A program made the translations under genes and the position numbers. A stretch of 64,000 nt of DNA, from assembly GCA_036936605.1 (NCBI GenBank), contig JAUPFV010000001.1:346777081-346841080 (forward strand), written 5' to 3'. Each line of letters opens with the position of its first letter. Within the stretch, counting starts at the first letter, position 1. Under the pieces are notes generated by a model. The model searched no databases, had not been told where the DNA came from, and saw only the letters and a program-made list of their open reading frames with translations. Below are positions 31,761 to 42,159 of this stretch, one piece after another. Origin of the DNA: Limnanthes douglasii subsp. nivea (Eukaryota; Streptophyta; Magnoliopsida; Brassicales; Limnanthaceae).

Positions 31761-31970
31761 TCTATTAAACACCTACATCCTTCAAATGAAGTATCTTTGA
31801 AGTGATCGGATCTATTAAACACCTTCATCCTTCAAATGAAGTATATTTGAAGCGATCAGATCTATTAAACGCTTTCATCCTTCAAATGAAGTATCTTTGA
31901 AGTGATCGGATCTATTGAACACTTTTATCCTTCAAATAAAATATCTTTGAAGTGATTTAATGAATTAAAC
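31761..31970. repeat. 50-bp tandem repeat in Tat-2 3' region
   Basis: Units start at 31,761, 31,811, 31,861, 31,911 and (partial) 31,961, each exactly 50 bp apart. Each begins TCTATTAAAC and contains CCTTCAAATGAAG..TCTTTGAAG, which can fold. It lies between pol and the 3' LTR. The first three copies are the most alike, and the last are more diverged. Confidence 0.95.
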
Positions 31971-32286
31971 GCTCTTTAAACACGTCGTAAAAATTAAATA
32001 CCGATTAAATACTAGACATAAGAAGAGAAAGAAATACATACGAAGGGAAACTTACGATTAAAAATTGATCGGAATATATCTGATCCACCATCACAAAAAA
32101 TGTCTTGGCCATCCAAGGAATTTGGTTCACAAAGAAAATTTTGAAAGAAAATAACAGAATTTCTTAGCCATCCAGTCTTAAACATAAAAATTAAATACAA
32201 TAACCTTAGGGCTCATCCCTTCGGTTTTTTCCTTACCATCGTCACCTTAACAGACTCCAGAAAGCCTCATTTTGTTCTTATCCGGC

Positions 32287-33035
32287 CTAGTTCGGAAGTA
32301 TGTGTATACACATAATAATTTTTTGAAGGGCCAATAAGTATTTCACACTAACCTTACGAAAGTTAGGCTCAACTTTCCCTTCTAGGCACTCCGAAAGTGA
32401 CTCATTATTTGGTTGTCCCGCATTTTCTCTAATTGTCCGATCTGATGTGGTATTCCCAGTATGTTTGGATGTTTCCAATGGGGTGTCTTCCCCGTTATCT
32501 TCCATATGTTCTTCCATTATAGTGGGTTGTTATGCGGCCAAGTTAGCACCAATAATTTCTTTCTCAATCTAAGTAGCCTCGTTGAGGGGAAGTGATGGAT
32601 TCGGATCCACTGGTGGTTAGGTGGGAGGTTTTATTGCCCTTGAACTCATGTGTTTTGAAGTGGGAGGAATACTCTTAGTCTAGGAGAATCGAATGACTCT
32701 TCGGGGTGTAGCGTTCTCAGTCTCCGATTCCACAGCGATGAACGGTGAGGTTTTCTTTACGATTGAAGTTTTCTTATCCTAAGAGAAATGCTTTATGGGT
32801 ATTTGAATGGAAGACTTAGAATCTAATGTGGGTAAAGTTAGGGTGAAATGAGTTTTTTAAATTATTGAGGTTCTGGATTAGGATGAACTCTTGTCCGGCT
32901 CTGGTATTGTCTAGCTAGTTGCTCCACCAGAAGAGGCAGGAACTCCAGCAGTGGTTCTTGCTTCCTTTCTTGCTTTTTCTAACTCAGACAAATTTAACCA
33001 ACCTTCTTTGATCAAAGTGGTTCTGGCTGTGAACA
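32287..33035 (-). pseudogene. Antisense ORF remnant of Tat-2
   Basis: Opposite to pol, from about 33,035: MFTARTTLIKEGWLNLSELEKARKEARTTAGVPASSGGATS, then (after shifts) TSPFIAVESETENATPRRVIRFS, then PPVDPNPSLPLNEAT, then MEEHMEDNGEDTPLE to FRKVSVKYLL (32,517-32,287). About five stops interrupt one mostly continuous frame. The composition is Ser/Thr/Pro/Glu-rich, like a linker or nuclear protein. Family not recognised. The position matches the antisense ORF of the first Tat element, though the sequences do not obviously align. Confidence 0.5.
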
Positions 33036-33429
33036 TATAAACTCTCAAACTTAAAACAAAATTGCAGCTTCAAATTTTTCTCTCTTTAGAAAGTTTTCTT
33101 GTTCTAAAAAAGAAACAGTAAAACAGTGTTAAATAGAGGTGAAAAAAACTTGAGTGATTTACCAAGGGGAGATAAATCGTTCAAGTAATGATTAGGGGAT
33201 ATTAAGTACACCCTAATTATGTTTTGAGAAAATAGGTGCACGTACTAAGGGGAAAATGGTTGAGAGGTCGAATCATAATAGGACACGTGTTATTTTCAAA
33301 TTCAAACATTTGATTAGTTTATCTGCAAAAAGAAAAACGTTCCAGATCTGGTCAGGATCTACTCATCAATAGCTAACTCTTCGAAAAACATTTCAAATAT
33401 GATCCAAGTTTTTTTCATTGATTACTACG

Positions 33430-33529
33430 CACCTCTTTTATCTTTTTACATTATAGTCTTGAAGTTAATATCCTATTAAACAAAAGTCTTAGCCCAAAAA
33501 TACCCTTTGATTAGAAATAATTCTCACCA
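33430..33529 (+). repeat. 3' LTR end of Tat-2
   Basis: The segment from CACCTCTTTTATCTTTTTACA to ATTCTCACCA matches the end of the 5' LTR with few differences. The upstream U3 part (possibly starting TGATTAGGGG at 33,191) shows no similarity by eye to the 5' copy. After it comes GTAGC, versus TCAGC before the 5' LTR: an imperfect candidate target duplication. Confidence 0.55.
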
Positions 33530-33707
33530 GTAGCATAAGGGGTTTTCAGCCGATGTAGATAGTCATTCGATGCTGGTTTAGATGGTTATTGAAATCTAGT
33601 TCATATGCAGTGTCAACATCATTTTCCTAGTGTCAGATTTCATGCAAACAAAAGTGAGATAGTCTTTTAAAAAGATTCGCAACATCAATCTTTAGATTTT
33701 TTTATAT

Positions 33708-34001
33708 TTAATATAAAGTGTCAGATGCCGAGCAACTATTTTGTTGGTATTTTACTTTGTTTCTAAGATACCACAAAGACCAACAAATAATGGTTGGGAG
33801 ATTAGTGCGTATGTGGACTTCTTTTGTCATGGACCTGAACCATGACCTTATTATATCATACAGAGACATATGACTAGCAATATTTATGTTAAATATGCAA
33901 CTAATGCAGTACCAGACCTCCCATGATACCTTGCATTTAACAAATATATAATTTATTGTCTCACAATTATCACCATATTGGCATTTAGAGACTAGGTTCA
34001 A
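33708..34001 (-). pseudogene. LINE-1 zf-RVT region
   Basis: LVSKCQYGDNCETINYIFVKC, then VSWEVWYCISCIF: the zinc-binding C..C.....E...H/Y.F..C..... W block found after RT in plant LINEs (the usual His is Tyr). IICWSLWYLRNKVKYQQ follows, the W..W..RN....... block. Upstream, LMNN..SVNSVLQ continues the domain beyond a stop. Confidence 0.65.
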
Positions 34002-34635
34002 CTTTTTATGTTGAAGAACTGAATTAACAGAGATCTAGTTATTCATCAACTTCCAAAAAGGAAAAACCCTTCTTCAGAGTGATAATAGTCTAGATTTTCT
34101 TAAATAGCAAGGATTTGGTGTATTTGAGTATGATCATCTTCGAATTTGATTTGGTATTGTAGTTTTCTTGATGAGTGAGAGTCCATTGAATTTAGTCTTC
34201 TTTGGGATATTTTATGGAGAGACGATTAATTATGTCAATGTATGATGGTAGGATAGTGTTGAGAAGCTTGTAGTTGTTCTTGTTTCCATCAGTCCAATAA
34301 TATTTTACTTTGTCTTGGGAGTACCGATTGTTAGGTTCATTAGGACTAAAGTAGATTATAGGGTGATTGTTACACTAAATATCCAACAAGAACTCTAGTT
34401 TTCATTTGTCTACATTCAAGTAAATGAAATATTCTGTAATGCTCCTCACCTCCATTAGTCTCTGCGTGATTTTTTATTTTGAAGTTTTTGTATGAAATTT
34501 CATATGGTGATGAGATGAGGAATATGTTGAGTGCATAAAGTTGGAAGAGAAATTCTTGTTTTCTCTGAGTTTGTACCCGAGTTTACAAGAGAAGCTTTGA
34601 TGGGTTTTTTCCAGACTTCTGATATTAAGACCTAT
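34002..34635 (-). pseudogene. Degraded LINE-1 segment replacing the RT core
   Basis: Scattered minus-strand blocks only (YYWTDGNKNNYKLLNTILPS, IDIINRLSIKYPKED). They fit the post-RT region, not the palm or fingers. No catalytic RT motif is visible. Confidence 0.45.
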
Positions 34636-34950
34636 TTATTCATAGAGTTTGCAGATAGAGTTCCAGTTGGTCCAGGTTCCACCAACTTTAATTCTATCAA
34701 TCCTGTTCTTCTTCAATCTCTTCTTCACAAAACTATGACAGGCAGATGTATTTCTATCACTATCTTTCAACCAGGTTGCATGAGCTTTCTGTTTCCAATA
34801 CAGTTCTTCCCTATCCAAAAGTAAAAGATGATTTTGTCTAGCCTCCTCCAGAGAAGTTCTATTAACAACATTAGATTCATTTTGCAAAATAGCTTCTCTG
34901 GTCTTAATGATTTCTTCAGGATTGCTTAATAGCATCAAAAATGTTCCCAA
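34636..34950 (-). pseudogene. LINE-1 endonuclease-RT linker
   Basis: AILQNESNVVNRTSLEEARQNHLLLLDREELYWKQKAHATWLKDSDRNTSACHSFVKKRLKKNRI: the conserved plant LINE linker (L..EE..W.QK....W...GD.NT..FH......R..N.I). It ends where RT should start. Confidence 0.7.
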
Positions 34951-35025
34951 AAGTGCTTTTATTCCACTCTTTCAACACTATTTTCAATCTTTTTTGCTTA
35001 AACCAGAAAGCCATAATAGGATTTC

Positions 35026-35808
35026 TCACATCACAGTCTCATTAGCAGTCCAACTATCTTTCACCATCTTCAGGAAATCAGGGTGAGTAACCCATATGTT
35101 CAAAAACTTGAACGAAGCTTTAGATCTTTCAAGACTTGAAGACACTTTGACAATAATGGGATAGTGATCCGAACAGTTTCTAGCATGATGGGCTACAGGT
35201 GTAGACTCAAAGAATTTCAACCAAGAAGTGTTATATAACACACGATCAAGCCTCCTCCATTTGTGCCCATTTGACCAAGTAAAGGGACAACCAGTATAAC
35301 CAACATCAATTAGACCACAGCCCATAATGAGATTATTAAAATCATCCATTCTCCTTTGATTAATAGTTGAACAAGAAAGCTGCTCCCGAATGTTAGATAT
35401 AGTATTAAAGTCACCAAAAATAATCCACTCATGAGAAGGATTATCCAGGTTTCTAATGGAATCCCAAAGCGAAATTCTTTGGTCTCTTTTACACTTAGCA
35501 TAGATGACTGAAACCACTTTATTCAAAGAAGGATGACACACTTTAAGATGAAGCATCTGCTCATTATCAAAAACCACCTCCACTTTGTAATCATGATGCC
35601 AAAACACCCAGATTCTATTATTAACATTGCAACTATACCCACTGAGCTTCAACTTCCTAGCAACCGATTGCATCTTTTCAGGCTTAAAAAAAGGCTCCTG
35701 GATAGCTACAAAACTAGCTTTGAATGAAATAACCATAGACTTTAATATTTGAATCGTTTTCTTATTAGCAAGACCCCTTGCATTCTAATTCAGAATAGTA
35801 ATAGTCAT
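35026..35808 (-). pseudogene. LINE-1 ORF2 endonuclease (AP-type)
   Basis: ORF2 begins MTITILN, then a TAG (35,785-35,787) at the conserved Trp, then NARGLANKKTIQILKSMV. From 35,736 the frame is open for 236 codons: VAIQEPF (catalytic Glu), WIIFGDFNTI (metal-binding GDFN), GCPFTWSN (FTW.N block), LDRVLYN and NCSDHYPII (catalytic SDH). All endonuclease residues are present after the N-terminal stop. The ORF1 stop and ORF2 start overlap as TAATG at 35,806-35,810. The enzyme would nick target DNA for target-primed reverse transcription. Confidence 0.8.
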
Positions 35809-37282
35809 TATTCTGAAGAAGATTTATTGGCTCTTTTAAGCTTTATGAGTTTTGAAGATACTGGTCCCTTGGAGTTCCATATTTTCGAAACCTTCTTAGT
35901 CTTCTTTGAATCCTGTCTTTTCAGATTTACCTCTTCAAACTTATTTTTCACTGGAGAACTAACTAAGCTACCATAATGCCTTGGAGAACAATGTATTTCT
36001 TCATTTAAAGTTTCAAACATGTTTATTCTTTCAATAGTTTTCAAGGCGTCTATCATCTCATGTTCATTAACAGGATCAGAATTGTGATCCAAAGAAGAAG
36101 CAACAATATCAATTTTCCCCAAACGAACAGAATGACTATCAATCTCATAATCTTCTTGAGAATAATTTTCCAGAACTTTGTTGACCACAATCGATTTAAA
36201 CTGATGACCAGACTCCTTATTGTTGACAGAAGCAGATTGATTCAATTGTTCACTAAGCTTATGCATATCCTGAGGATTATTGTTATCAATATCATTGTTG
36301 GGAAGGTGAGAACAATGAGCTTGACCAGGAACACTTGTTGCAGATATAGTTTGATAAGGAATTTGATCATTTCTTGAATTCTTTTCACCAGGAAGAAGTT
36401 TCTTGCACTTATCATTCGAATGACCAATATGGGCACAATTACTGCAATACAAAGGAATTTTATCATATACTAAATCAATCCAGTAACTATCAGTCTCACC
36501 AAACTTTATTTGCATTTTGTGAACTAAAGGCTTGGAAATATCTACTTCAACCCAAAACCTGCAGCAATTTTGTCTTGCCCTATTAGCAGAAGGCACCCAA
36601 ACTTTCAAAGGAGTCCCTATAACCTTCGCAATTTCATTGATAGTGGAATTATTGAATAAACAATTCGGGTAAACTTGGAAGAGAAACCCAGATTGGAGTA
36701 TAAGGGCACTCAAGGTTTGGATCAAATCTTGGTATCCATTTCAATAAACGCATTGTTTTATTTCCCAGAACCCAAACATTTCTTGACCAGAGCTTCTTGA
36801 AATCTTCATTCTCATTAAATTCAACAAAAATGTGTCTGTAATCCCAAACATAAATATTATAGTAACTAGTGAAATTGAACTTGCTCAAGAATTTTCTAAA
36901 GATCTCCATTGTGGGTTTACCAGAAGCAAACTTTGCTATTAACGTATGTTTCGACATCTTCATTAACAGATCTTTGTCATTTGGATCAAAAGTAATAACT
37001 GAGAAGTCGTTCTTTAAAGAGACTAGAGACGTTCGTATGAACAAACTCTGTTTTCATGGGCTTTAAAGTATCAGCATAAGAGCCCTTATGCAAATTTTCG
37101 TTGATTTTCTCCTTGCTTGTATCCTCAAACACCGGATTAGAAATAACATTACAATCATTGCCAAGAAACCCAAATTTCTCCATATCTTCCTTGTTTCCCA
37201 AATTTCGCGGCTGAGACAGAGTAGATTTCCTAAGCGTAGGAAATTCCTTCATTGAAGCAATCTTGAGTAAATTATTCATCAA
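35808..37282 (-). pseudogene. LINE-1 ORF1: DUF4283 and CCHC finger protein
   Basis: The N-terminal part (37,282-36,986) starts MMNNLLKIASMKEF and reaches GSYADTLKP. A shift leads to ITFDPNDKDLLMKMSKHTLIAKF, then YNIYVWDYRHIFVEFNENEDFKKLW and RLLKWIPRFDP, typical DUF4283. After a second shift near 36,680: KVIGTPLKV, CRFWVEVDISKPL, and YCSNCAHIGHSNDKCKKL, a CCHC knuckle. The C-terminus is Ser/Lys-rich. ORF1 proteins of this type bind element RNA. Two frameshifts inactivate it. Confidence 0.8.
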
Positions 37283-38116
37283 CGATTTTGATTGAACAGT
37301 AGAATTAGCCTCCTCCCAACTATGATTCTAGAGAAGAAGAAAATAACTAACTCTGTTCTTGGTCAAGAACAGAGTTTATCTCCAAAAAAACTCAGGAGCC
37401 ATTTTTTTCCATAATAATGCTTCATATCCCAAAAGTTATCGTCGACCAACTTTTTATAATAGAAATAATACACAATTCCTTTCGAATAAAAAACTTCTAC
37501 ACCAAAATGTAACAACTTTTTTTAAAATATATGTTTACAAAACAACCACCTCACAAAATGTTCTGTAATTTTTCTTACTTCATAAAAAAACAAATAAATA
37601 AATAATAATAATAATAATAATAATAAAACCTAACTCTCTGAGAAAGCTATTGAACAATATATATTTCAGTTTAAAAGTCTTACCGGATCTCACGACCGAA
37701 ACCGGTCCCGATATATGAATATTTTGATTGATGTATATAGAATAATTAAAAAGTAGTGTATGTTTAGGTGAGTCGTATAGATGACGGAACCTCTCTAGTG
37801 CCGTCAAGAAGCAAACCGTTAGATCCGTTGAATCAAAGGTGAATATTAAACTAATCAAATATGTTATTAATTTTTCATATATTCTAATGAGCATGATCTT
37901 TTTTTCTTTTTCTTTTTGAATATGACATTTGATATCTCCAAATATACCAGACTCGATATCTAGTCACACTTTCATCGATCAATAACCGAGTCAGTCACGC
38001 CAAATTAAACATAAAAGGTATTATTTATTTATTTCATATCAAACAAATTCAAAAAAACATTTTTATTAAAAAATATATAAGATGAATAATTCGAACTAAT
38101 AACGTCCAGATTGAGT
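37283..38116. other. LINE-1 5' end, spacer and BBE-like gene 2 3' flank
   Basis: No gene. It includes an AAT/ATAA microsatellite (37,592-37,627). The 3' untranslated region of the minus-strand BBE-like gene 2 should lie just below 38,117. Confidence 0.4.
37592..37627. repeat. (AAT)n microsatellite
   Basis: About nine ATA/AAT units following three AAAT units. Confidence 0.9.
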
Positions 38117-39727
38117 TTACTTCGTGTGAGCAGGAAACGTCGGAATACTTTGCTCATTCCTAAAGAAATTGTCAGGATCAACCTTAGTCTTAACACTAAC
38201 CAATCTCTTGAAGTTACCTTTAAAGTACTTAACCCCATAAACTCTTCCTTCTAAGTAGCTTCCTTTCCCATTATGATTAACACCGATATCAAGATCTCTA
38301 TAGTTCAAAAAAGCTTGTCTCGGATTTTTCGACACAAATCGAGTCATGAAAGAAAATAACTTCCTCGTCGACTCTATGTTTCGATTCGTAACATCAATCC
38401 CGTCTTGGTTCCACGTCGTCGCATACTGAATCTTCCACAAATTCCCAGCTCTATGAGGAAAAGGAGTCGCCAACGGAGAAATCTCGTACATTCTACCTCC
38501 GTAAGGATTAAACACTAGCGTCGGAGTTTTAAGTTCGATCATTTTCTTCCATATCGATTTCAAACCGGCTGTAGGGATTATTTTTTTGACATAATCTGAT
38601 TTCCTCTTCAAGTAGGGCACGGACGTAACTTGCCTTGCAAGCAAAGCCTTCTCCGATGTACCTATAGGGATATTAGTCCAAAACAGCACGGATTGAATCC
38701 AGCTTGTTTCTATACAATCTTTTTTAGTCAAGCCTAATTCGGAGAAACTCTTGTTCATTATAGTAAGTAGGGTTTTGGAATCTCCTAAGAACAAAGAGAT
38801 GAATGTAGCTCTAATTGTTTTCTCTTCGGCGTTACTAGTTTTGTTTACGACATCGATGGTTATCCTAATGAAAAGCTCGTTTGGGAGATTATATGCGACG
38901 TGTTGCCATCGGTCGACGATCATCGTCGCGTTTTGTGCTAAAGTTCGTTCGACTTTAAAAACAGTAACAACTTCGGGTACACGGACTAAGTTTATTTTGT
39001 AAGAAAGAACAACGCCAAAACTAGACCCTCCTCCGCCTATAATAGCCCAAAACAAATCTTCGCCCATTGAACTTCTATCGAGAACTCTCCCTTTAACGTC
39101 TACGATTTTCGCATCCACTATGTTATCAACGGTGAGTCCGTATTTTCTTAACATGTTACCGTATCCTGCTCCACCAAAATGTCCACCAACACCGACGGTA
39201 GGACAAACACCGCCAGGTATAGCATGAACTTTACTTTTTTCAAATATTTTGTAGTACACTTCACCGAGAAGTGCTCCGGTCTCAACCCATGCGGTTTCCA
39301 TTTTAATATCCACGTCAACCGCACGGAATTTATTCATGTCGAGAACAAAGAAAGGTGAATCCGCTACGTATGATACGCCCTCGTAGTCGTGGCCACCGCT
39401 TCGTATTTTCATTAGAAGGCCATGTGTTCTTGCGCAGATGATGGCGGCTTGTACGTGGGATTCGTGTGAGGCCGTGATTATAAAGAGAGGTTTCGGAGTG
39501 GAGGATGTGTTGAAACGGAGGTTTTTTATGTAAGCTTGTAAAACTGTTGAGTATGAAGAGTTTTGAGGAGTGAAAATCTCGGTGGAAATCGGATGAGAAG
39601 GAGATGAATGAGTTGATAAGCATTTTGTGAAGGGCTCTTGAGGTAAGTTGTGTGAAGTTGTTAACTTCAATGGAGATATTGATAGGAGAAATAAAGATAA
39701 GAGCAGAGTTTTTGTTTGAAGTTCCAT
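38117..39727 (-). CDS. BBE-like FAD-linked oxidase, gene 2
   Basis: An intact, intronless 536-codon gene. Signal peptide MELQTKTLLLSLFLLSISPL. His113 (RSGGHDYEG) and Cys175 (GVCPTVGVGGH) give the bicovalent FAD link; Val178 suggests oxygen reactivity. Lys432 and Gln434 (LWKIQY) are kept. Tyr476 (NYRDLDIG), matching the cannabinoid-synthase catalytic Tyr, is present, unlike gene 1. Odd features: the near-invariant Arg of WAIRGGGG is Ile230, and the usual HFSGGGYG is HFGGAGYG. Possible N-glycosylation sites include Asn56 and Asn73. It ends FFRNEQSIP..., the normal family end. Gene 1 is a clear paralogue in the same orientation. Family roles range from alkaloid and cannabinoid ring closure to monolignol and oligosaccharide oxidation; the substrate here is unknown. 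Confidence 0.96.
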   Translation of the reverse strand: MELQTKTLLLSLFLLSISPLKLTTSHNLPQEPFTKCLSTHSSPSHPISTEIFTPQNSSYSTVLQAYIKNLRFNTSSTPKPLFIITASHESHVQAAIICARTHGLLMKIRSGGHDYEGVSYVADSPFFVLDMNKFRAVDVDIKMETAWVETGALLGEVYYKIFEKSKVHAIPGGVCPTVGVGGHFGGAGYGNMLRKYGLTVDNIVDAKIVDVKGRVLDRSSMGEDLFWAIIGGGGSSFGVVLSYKINLVRVPEVVTVFKVERTLAQNATMIVDRWQHVAYNLPNELFIRITIDVVNKTSNAEEKTIRATFISLFLGDSKTLLTIMNKSFSELGLTKKDCIETSWIQSVLFWTNIPIGTSEKALLARQVTSVPYLKRKSDYVKKIIPTAGLKSIWKKMIELKTPTLVFNPYGGRMYEISPLATPFPHRAGNLWKIQYATTWNQDGIDVTNRNIESTRKLFSFMTRFVSKNPRQAFLNYRDLDIGVNHNGKGSYLEGRVYGVKYFKGNFKRLVSVKTKVDPDNFFRNEQSIPTFPAHTK

Positions 39728-39777
39728 TTTTGTAGAATTGTTTTAAGAGTTTGATATTATTTTGGGAAGTAGTGGGG

Positions 39778-39787
39778 TATATTTATA
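39778..39787 (-). promoter_or_regulatory. TATA box of BBE-like gene 2
   Basis: On the minus strand this reads TATAAATATA, 51-60 bp upstream of the ATG at 39,727. That spacing allows a leader of about 25 nt, which is normal for a plant gene. It is followed by a CCCCACTACTTCCC stretch. Confidence 0.65.
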
Positions 39788-40689
39788 AAATTTTGTTTTG
39801 GTCAAAGTTAAACATTAGTCAAATGTTTCTTTTAAAAGAAATCGGTCTTTAAAGTTTAAAGCCTTTAACCTATTTATATATTTTTGCTACCCCTATTGGT
39901 TCCTTTTTAGGACGTTTTAAACTATATAACTTTACTTTTAAAAAAAATTATATCAAACAGTAATATATTGTTTTACAAATATATGAAGCAAATAGTAATA
40001 TGAAAGGCATAAGAAAAACAAAACTACCTCGAATGAAGTAGCTCAATCGGTGAAGTAAGGTATGTTCGTGATCAAATATTTTTTTGGCGGAAACCGTTAT
40101 TTTGTGTGGTTTATTTTCTGGCGTTGGTTTACATGCTATTGTGTCGGACAGGTAGTTTACTTCTGTGCAGGCGTTGGTTTGCAGACTATTGCGTCGTACT
40201 CATGATTTATTTTATGCGCATTCTTTAAGTAACGGTTGCGAATTCTAAAAGAAAAGTAAAAATAAAAATAAAATAAAAAATAAAAAATGATAATAAAAGA
40301 ATTAAATAAATCTAAATGATTAAAAAAACAAAAATATTAAAGACGAACACAAACGAAAAAAAACAACCACTAACAAAAATATGTGCCGGTTAAATTAGAA
40401 TTAGCAATAAAAAAAATATACAATACGAAATTAGGATGGTACTGTAACTAAAAATTCTATCATTATTCTATTTGAACGTGGTAAACAATTCGTCCGAAAC
40501 AACCGAACTATCATCTTTAATAAAAAATTCTCCAAAAAATAATTATTTATATTTTTTATTTAATTAAATAAAACTAAGTACAAAATTAGGTTCTCATCTT
40601 TATGATAAAAGTCAAAATTAAATGTTTTCGTTTTTAAAGTAATTTTCATAATTTTCAAACTATCGACTTAATGACACATAATCCATAAT
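39788..40689. other. Upstream region of BBE-like gene 2, AT-rich
   Basis: No coding frame. At 40,080-40,200 a GGCGTTGGTTT.CA..CTATTG.GTCG unit occurs twice. The rest is A-rich. Confidence 0.4.
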
Positions 40690-40714
40690 TTTCAAAGTTC
40701 GGTAACTTTTTTAA

Positions 40715-41131
40715 ACTATATAGTTTAGATAAAATTAGTCATTGCATTGGGTGATTAATGTAATGCTCATATGTGACACGATATCCGAACATATATTTAT
40801 ATCACTAATGATTAGATTATTTAGTTTGGATAAAATTAGTTTGAAAACTATCCTGTTTGAATCAAGTTAGTCTTTGCATCCGTGATTAATGTAAAGTTGT
40901 CACGTGACACGATATCCCAACGGAAACTTATATCACTAATAATCGTTTAACTATTTAATTTAGTTAAATCTAATTTCGAAACTATACAATTTAAATCAAA
41001 TTAGTTTTTTAAAAAAAATTGAAAAGCTATTAATGATATAAATTTACGCTGAGTATAATGTCAAAGTGTCAACTTTACAATAATCAACATATAAAAAATT
41101 AATTTTATCCAAACTAAATAGTTAAAATATT
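40715..41131. repeat. Foldback repeat, MITE-like
   Basis: The left end AACTATATAGTTTAGATAAAATTA matches the reverse complement of the right end (AACTATTTAGTTTGGATAAAATTA). Internally a ~132-bp unit with GATTAATGTAA..GTGACACGATATCC..ATATCACTAAT occurs twice in direct order (about 40,740 and 40,872), and a third copy is inverted near 41,030-41,100. No target duplication was identified. Confidence 0.55.
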
Positions 41132-42159
41132 AATATCAAACTCTTACAAATTTAGATTAAAATACATTTTCAACATATATTTGTTTTATTCAATTATTTT
41201 GTCTAACATGTCCTTAGACTTTATTTAAAGGAACAGAACGAGTATGAACCTCCTATTTTGACCAAAGAAAGTCAAAAGTTAGAAACTAAAAACTCAATAA
41301 AATTAATTGGGTTTGACATTTGAAACAATTATGAATGGTTAAGTCACGGCACGGCTGCTTGATCTTATTCGATGCGTATTGCCGACAACCACAATGTCAA
41401 TTATTAAGTCGTGCAATATCGTGCACACAAACTTCCACCGCTACACCATTATACTTCAAATGCAATTGTGCATTATCGGGCATATTAAGCAACATAAACT
41501 ACTGTATCGTTCATTGTTATATATAAAAATGGTTTTGATATGTTTGTTTTTATCGAATTTATTATAATATTATCGGTATTAAACTATTAATTATTTAATA
41601 TTTTAAAGTTCAGTATTATCGTTCATTGGTATATGGTAAATATTGTTTACTAACCATTTATGAATTTATCCATTTTCTATCCATATTCATGTATCTTTTT
41701 TTAAAAAAATTATTTCATTTAAATATTTATCCTTTTAGATTCAATAATATCATTATTTAATTATATTAAAAAAATTATTTTTAATTAAAACTTTTTTTTC
41801 TCTCTCTATTGCGGGAGGCTTATTATATCATAACAATACCAGTATTATCAAACTTCATTTCGATCTTTATTTTTATTTTTTTCGTATGATTTTGATTGCG
41901 TTTTTATTTGATTTCGACGTTTGATTTTGGATATGTGTTTAGGTAAGTCGATTGAATTGTTTATGTAATTCAGATTTTTATTTCTTCGTGATTTTTGATG
42001 ACTCGAGATAGGTAACTCGCTTTTGTTTTCTTCATGATTTTTGGTATAGAACTAATATTACTTTTATTTTGTAGTTGAATTGTTGCTTTGTAGTAAGTTT
42101 TGATCGTTTTTAGTGCATTTTGTGTTTTTAAAAAATTTGGTTCGATAAATGGTTTATTG
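41132..42159. other. AT-rich spacer
   Basis: Two overlapping small ORFs near 41,335-41,567 show no family features. Nothing else recognised. Confidence 0.4.

Larger units (their letters stand above)
25626..33529 (+). mobile_element. Ty3/gypsy (Tat-lineage) retrotransposon inserted in LINE-1
   Basis: A 7.9-kb element with LTR ends, gag, protease, RT, two RNase H regions, integrase, a 3' region with 50-bp tandem repeats, and an antisense ORF. Order and the extra RNase H before integrase fit the Tat lineage. It sits between two parts of one minus-strand LINE, so it inserted into it. All main frames carry stops or shifts. Confidence 0.75.
33530..37282 (-). mobile_element. LINE-1 (non-LTR retrotransposon), reverse-transcriptase-deleted
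   Basis: Reading right to left: ORF1 with DUF4283 and CCHC finger, ORF2 endonuclease, a linker, then directly the zf-RVT region. Between the linker (34,636) and zf-RVT (34,001) only 640 bp remain and no palm motifs (F[AV]DD) are found, so the RT core is deleted. The RNase H end lies at 25,200-25,625, beyond the Tat-2 insertion. Confidence 0.8.
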
